In this document: positions 61,613-64,000 of the stretch, piece after piece
How positions within the stretch are numbered: position 1 is the first letter of the stretch
Layout: each line of letters starts with the position of its first letter
Source of the DNA: Bradyrhizobium sp. SZCCT0153
Lineage (GTDB): Bacteria; Pseudomonadota; Alphaproteobacteria; Rhizobiales; Xanthobacteraceae
Direction: 5' to 3'
Length of the DNA stretch: 64,000 bases
NCBI RefSeq assembly: GCF_018129995.1
Contig: NZ_JAFCKS010000003.1
Span: 496,001-560,000, forward strand
Translations under genes and position numbers: made by a program
The notes under the pieces: generated by a model
Told to the model about the DNA's origin: nothing
Database searches by the model: none
The model's input: the letters and a program-made list of their open reading frames with translations, nothing else

Positions 61613-64000
61613 GTGGGAGCTGGATTTCCATCGAGCGGGCAGGGTTGCTCGCGCCGGGGTGTTGCCCCGGTTCGCACGGCATTCTGGCTTGGCCTCGCCT
61701 TGAGCGCGGCCGCCGCGACAAATCCCGTAGCAGCGCAGCAGGTCTTCAACGGATCGCAGACCACGCCGAACGGTGCCATCAACGGTGGCGGCGGGGTGTG
61801 GGACACCACCACCACGAACTGGACGGATGTCTTCGGTTCGACCAGCAGCGCCTACGATCCCGCGTCAGCCGGCACGATATTCGGCTACTCGGGAGTCTTG
61901 ACGCCGGCCACGGCCGGCACCGTGACGGTCGCGCCGAGTGGCGTCCAGCTCACCGGCCTCGTTGGCTTCGACGTCACCGGCGACAATTCGGTCTACACCA
62001 TCCAGGGCGGCGACCTTCGGCTAGCCCCGGGCGGCACCACGTTCTTCACCAACGATGTCACCGGCACGGCGGATCCGTCGGCCGTGATCGCCTCGCGCAT
62101 CACCGGCAGCGGCGGGATCAACGTCCAGGGACCCGGTATCCTGGCGCTGCTCGGCGCAAATATCTATACCGGCGACACTTTCATCTGCTCCTGCGCGGCG
62201 TTGCAGCTTGGTGACCCGACGCATACCGCGAGCATCATCGGCGCCGTCGTCAACGACGGTCTCTTCAACGTCGTCAATGCCGACACGTCGGGCATCACGT
62301 CGCTCCTGAACAGTTTCTCCGGCACGACGATGTTTCTCAACGCAACATCCGCCGGCTCTATGGTCATTACCAACAACGGCCAGCTGTACTTTGGCGATCC
62401 GTTCGGAACCGGGACCGACACCGCCACGGCCGGCCGGGCGACCATCACCAACGATGGCGGCTTGATCGGCTTCTTTGGCCGGACCAATGCAGGCTCCGCC
62501 AGCATCACTAACCAGAACGGCGGCACCACCGCGTTCATCGATCAAGCCTCGGCGGGCTCGGCGACCATCGTCAACAAGGACTTTGGCGGCACGAGCTTCG
62601 GCGCCGTGCCGGGAAGCACCGCGACCGCCGACAACGCAACAATCATCAACGATGTCGACGGCCAGACCGCTTTCGGCGGATTGTCGACGGCCGCCAATGC
62701 CACCATCATCACCAAGGACGGCGGCGCGACCAAGTTCTATGACAATTCCACCGGCGGCAACGCGCGCTTCATCACCACCGGCACGGGCATCGTTGACTTC
62801 GGGATCAGCCGCGGCCTGAACGGTGACGGCCGCATCACGGCCGGTTCGATCGAAGGCAATGGCACCTACTATATCGGGGGTGGCAACACGCTCGTCGTCG
62901 GTAGCAATAATCGCTCGACGCTGGTCGACGGTGTCATCGGCGACTACGATCCCTGCGGGTGCGGTTTCATCGGCGCCGGTTCCCTCGAAAAAGCAGGCAG
63001 CGGAACGCTGGTCCTTTCGGGCACCAATACCTATACCGGCACGACGACCGTCAATGGCGGCATCCTGCGGGTCGATGGCGACATCTCCCAATCGAGCCTG
63101 ACCACCGTGAACGCGGGCGGAGCGCTGTTCGGCGCCGGGATCGTCGGTAATACCACCGTCGCTGCCGGCGGCATCTTCGCGCCCGGTGACGGTGGTCCGG
63201 GCTCGAGCGTGCTGGTTCTGGGGGACCTCGCCTTTCAGTCCGGTGCGGTCTACCTCGTGCAGGTCGGCAGCGGATCCACCGCGAGCTTTGCCAATGTTCT
63301 CGGCAATGTTGGCCTGAACGGCACCGTCGGCGTCTCGTTGTACGCTGGCAGCGCCATCTTGCCGCAATACAAGATCATGCAGTTTTCCGGCTCTGCCTCC
63401 GACAACTTTGCCGGTGTCGCCGCTCCCGGCGGCCTGATTGGCACGACGACCGTGGATCCCAGCGGCACCGTCTATCTCAATTTCACGCTGGACTACGCCG
63501 CGAAGTACGCCCTCAACGTCAATCAGAAGAACGTTGCCGCGACGCTTCAGAATTTCTTCAACGCGAATGGCTTTCTGCAAGCCGAATTCGCAGGCCTCGG
63601 CCCGAACGGCCTGACACAGGCTTCCGGCGAACCGGCGACGGGTTCGCAGCAGACGACCTTCAACGCGATGAACCTGTTCCTCGGCTTGCTCACCGACGTG
63701 TTCGGCTCTGGGCGCAGTGGCACGCCTGGTGCGACGCCATACGCCGACGAGATCAGTGCGAACGCCTATGCCGCGACCGGCAAGGCCGCGCGTGACAAAA
63801 GCGCGCGCGACGCCTTTGCCTCGATCTCTCGCAAGGCACCGGCTCTGACGTTCGAGCAGCGCTGGGACGTGTGGGCGGCCGGCTATGGCGGCTCGCAGAC
63901 CACCGATGGCAAGGCCGGCCTCGGTTCGAACAACACCACCAGCAGCGTCTATGGCACCGCCGTCGGTCTCGACTACCGCTTCTCGCCTTCGACGATTGCT
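61613..64000 (+). CDS. Autotransporter adhesin-like protein, 3' end cut by the window edge
   Basis: At least 796 residues are in the window and no stop is reached. A hydrophobic signal region (AFWLGLALSAAAATNPVAA) is followed by a passenger made of beta-helix-type repeats rich in Gly, Thr, Asn and Ala. SGTNTYTGTTTVNGGIL at about residue 472 is the autotransporter-associated beta-strand repeat; units of about 20-24 residues with the core ATIxNxxGGxxxF occur at residues about 265-385. The beginning of the outer-membrane barrel domain is seen at WDVWAAGYGG (about residue 753). Start GTG 61613 follows a weak CAGGGGC. The exact start is uncertain. Confidence 0.85.
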   Translation, partial: MGAGFPSSGQGCSRRGVAPVRTAFWLGLALSAAAATNPVAAQQVFNGSQTTPNGAINGGGGVWDTTTTNWTDVFGSTSSAYDPASAGTIFGYSGVLTPATAGTVTVAPSGVQLTGLVGFDVTGDNSVYTIQGGDLRLAPGGTTFFTNDVTGTADPSAVIASRITGSGGINVQGPGILALLGANIYTGDTFICSCAALQLGDPTHTASIIGAVVNDGLFNVVNADTSGITSLLNSFSGTTMFLNATSAGSMVITNNGQLYFGDPFGTGTDTATAGRATITNDGGLIGFFGRTNAGSASITNQNGGTTAFIDQASAGSATIVNKDFGGTSFGAVPGSTATADNATIINDVDGQTAFGGLSTAANATIITKDGGATKFYDNSTGGNARFITTGTGIVDFGISRGLNGDGRITAGSIEGNGTYYIGGGNTLVVGSNNRSTLVDGVIGDYDPCGCGFIGAGSLEKAGSGTLVLSGTNTYTGTTTVNGGILRVDGDISQSSLTTVNAGGALFGAGIVGNTTVAAGGIFAPGDGGPGSSVLVLGDLAFQSGAVYLVQVGSGSTASFANVLGNVGLNGTVGVSLYAGSAILPQYKIMQFSGSASDNFAGVAAPGGLIGTTTVDPSGTVYLNFTLDYAAKYALNVNQKNVAATLQNFFNANGFLQAEFAGLGPNGLTQASGEPATGSQQTTFNAMNLFLGLLTDVFGSGRSGTPGATPYADEISANAYAATGKAARDKSARDAFASISRKAPALTFEQRWDVWAAGYGGSQTTDGKAGLGSNNTTSSVYGTAVGLDYRFSPSTIA

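Noticed and set aside
62021..63580. 519-codon minus-strand frame over the autotransporter
   Set aside because: Antisense of the repetitive passenger; the plus-strand frame has signal peptide, repeats and barrel start.

Overview
The window is 64 kb of high-GC alphaproteobacterial chromosome. Gene content and order (glnD and mutS close together, ispA/mtgA/rpmF, pcaHG, an amino acid:carrier-protein ligase locus, urt-type ABC operon) and the intergenic palindrome families point to Bradyrhizobium or a very close relative. This assignment comes from reading the sequence; no database was searched. No rRNA, tRNA, CRISPR array, insertion sequence or prophage was seen. Coding density is high. The strong third-position GC bias creates very long antisense open frames, which were discarded.

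Layout. 1-6.5 kb: truncated glnD, a scarred remnant of a sulfonate ABC transporter, an OsmC-like protein, a membrane protein and mutS. 6.7-10.4 kb: aromatic ring-cleavage cluster (pcaF, an intradiol dioxygenase of the hydroxyquinol/catechol type, pcaH, pcaG) ended by a good terminator. 10.5-14.5 kb: two tandem paralogous chemoreceptors, only the first with a C-terminal PilZ domain. 14.6-21.9 kb: phosphotransferase, marR-emrA-emrB efflux operon with a palindromic operator candidate, Fur/Zur-type regulator, EamA exporter, ispG. 22-31.5 kb: TauD-like and Rieske oxygenases, cell-wall amidase, Na+/H+ antiporter, class A beta-lactamase, small NTF2-like and GFA proteins, a secreted caspase-fold protein, DUF1345. 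31.5-34.7 kb: ispA, mtgA, rpmF and two small proteins of unknown function. 34.9-39.5 kb: two convergent c-di-GMP proteins, one with a degenerate GGDEF domain.

39.7-43.5 kb holds an amino acid:carrier-protein ligase (a class II aminoacyl-tRNA-synthetase-like enzyme without a tRNA-binding domain), an acyl-CoA-dehydrogenase-like flavoprotein, a divergent acyl carrier protein and a GNAT-like protein. It looks like a small pathway in which an amino acid is loaded on a carrier protein and then oxidised or transferred. 43.6-48.9 kb: methionine salvage (mtnP, mtnA), a HAD protein, a secreted trypsin-like protease and a Baeyer-Villiger-type monooxygenase.

49.1-61.4 kb is the most coherent accessory system: a short-chain amide/urea utilisation locus. 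A urt/fmd-type ABC importer (five genes) is followed by two unrelated amidases (FmdA and AmiE) around a FmdB zinc ribbon. Divergent from it are a hybrid histidine kinase whose N-terminus is a complete NCS1-type permease plus a Cys-rich cluster, and a LuxR-type response regulator. Between the two units lies a compact inverted-repeat/direct-repeat site that may be the operator. The window ends inside a large autotransporter.
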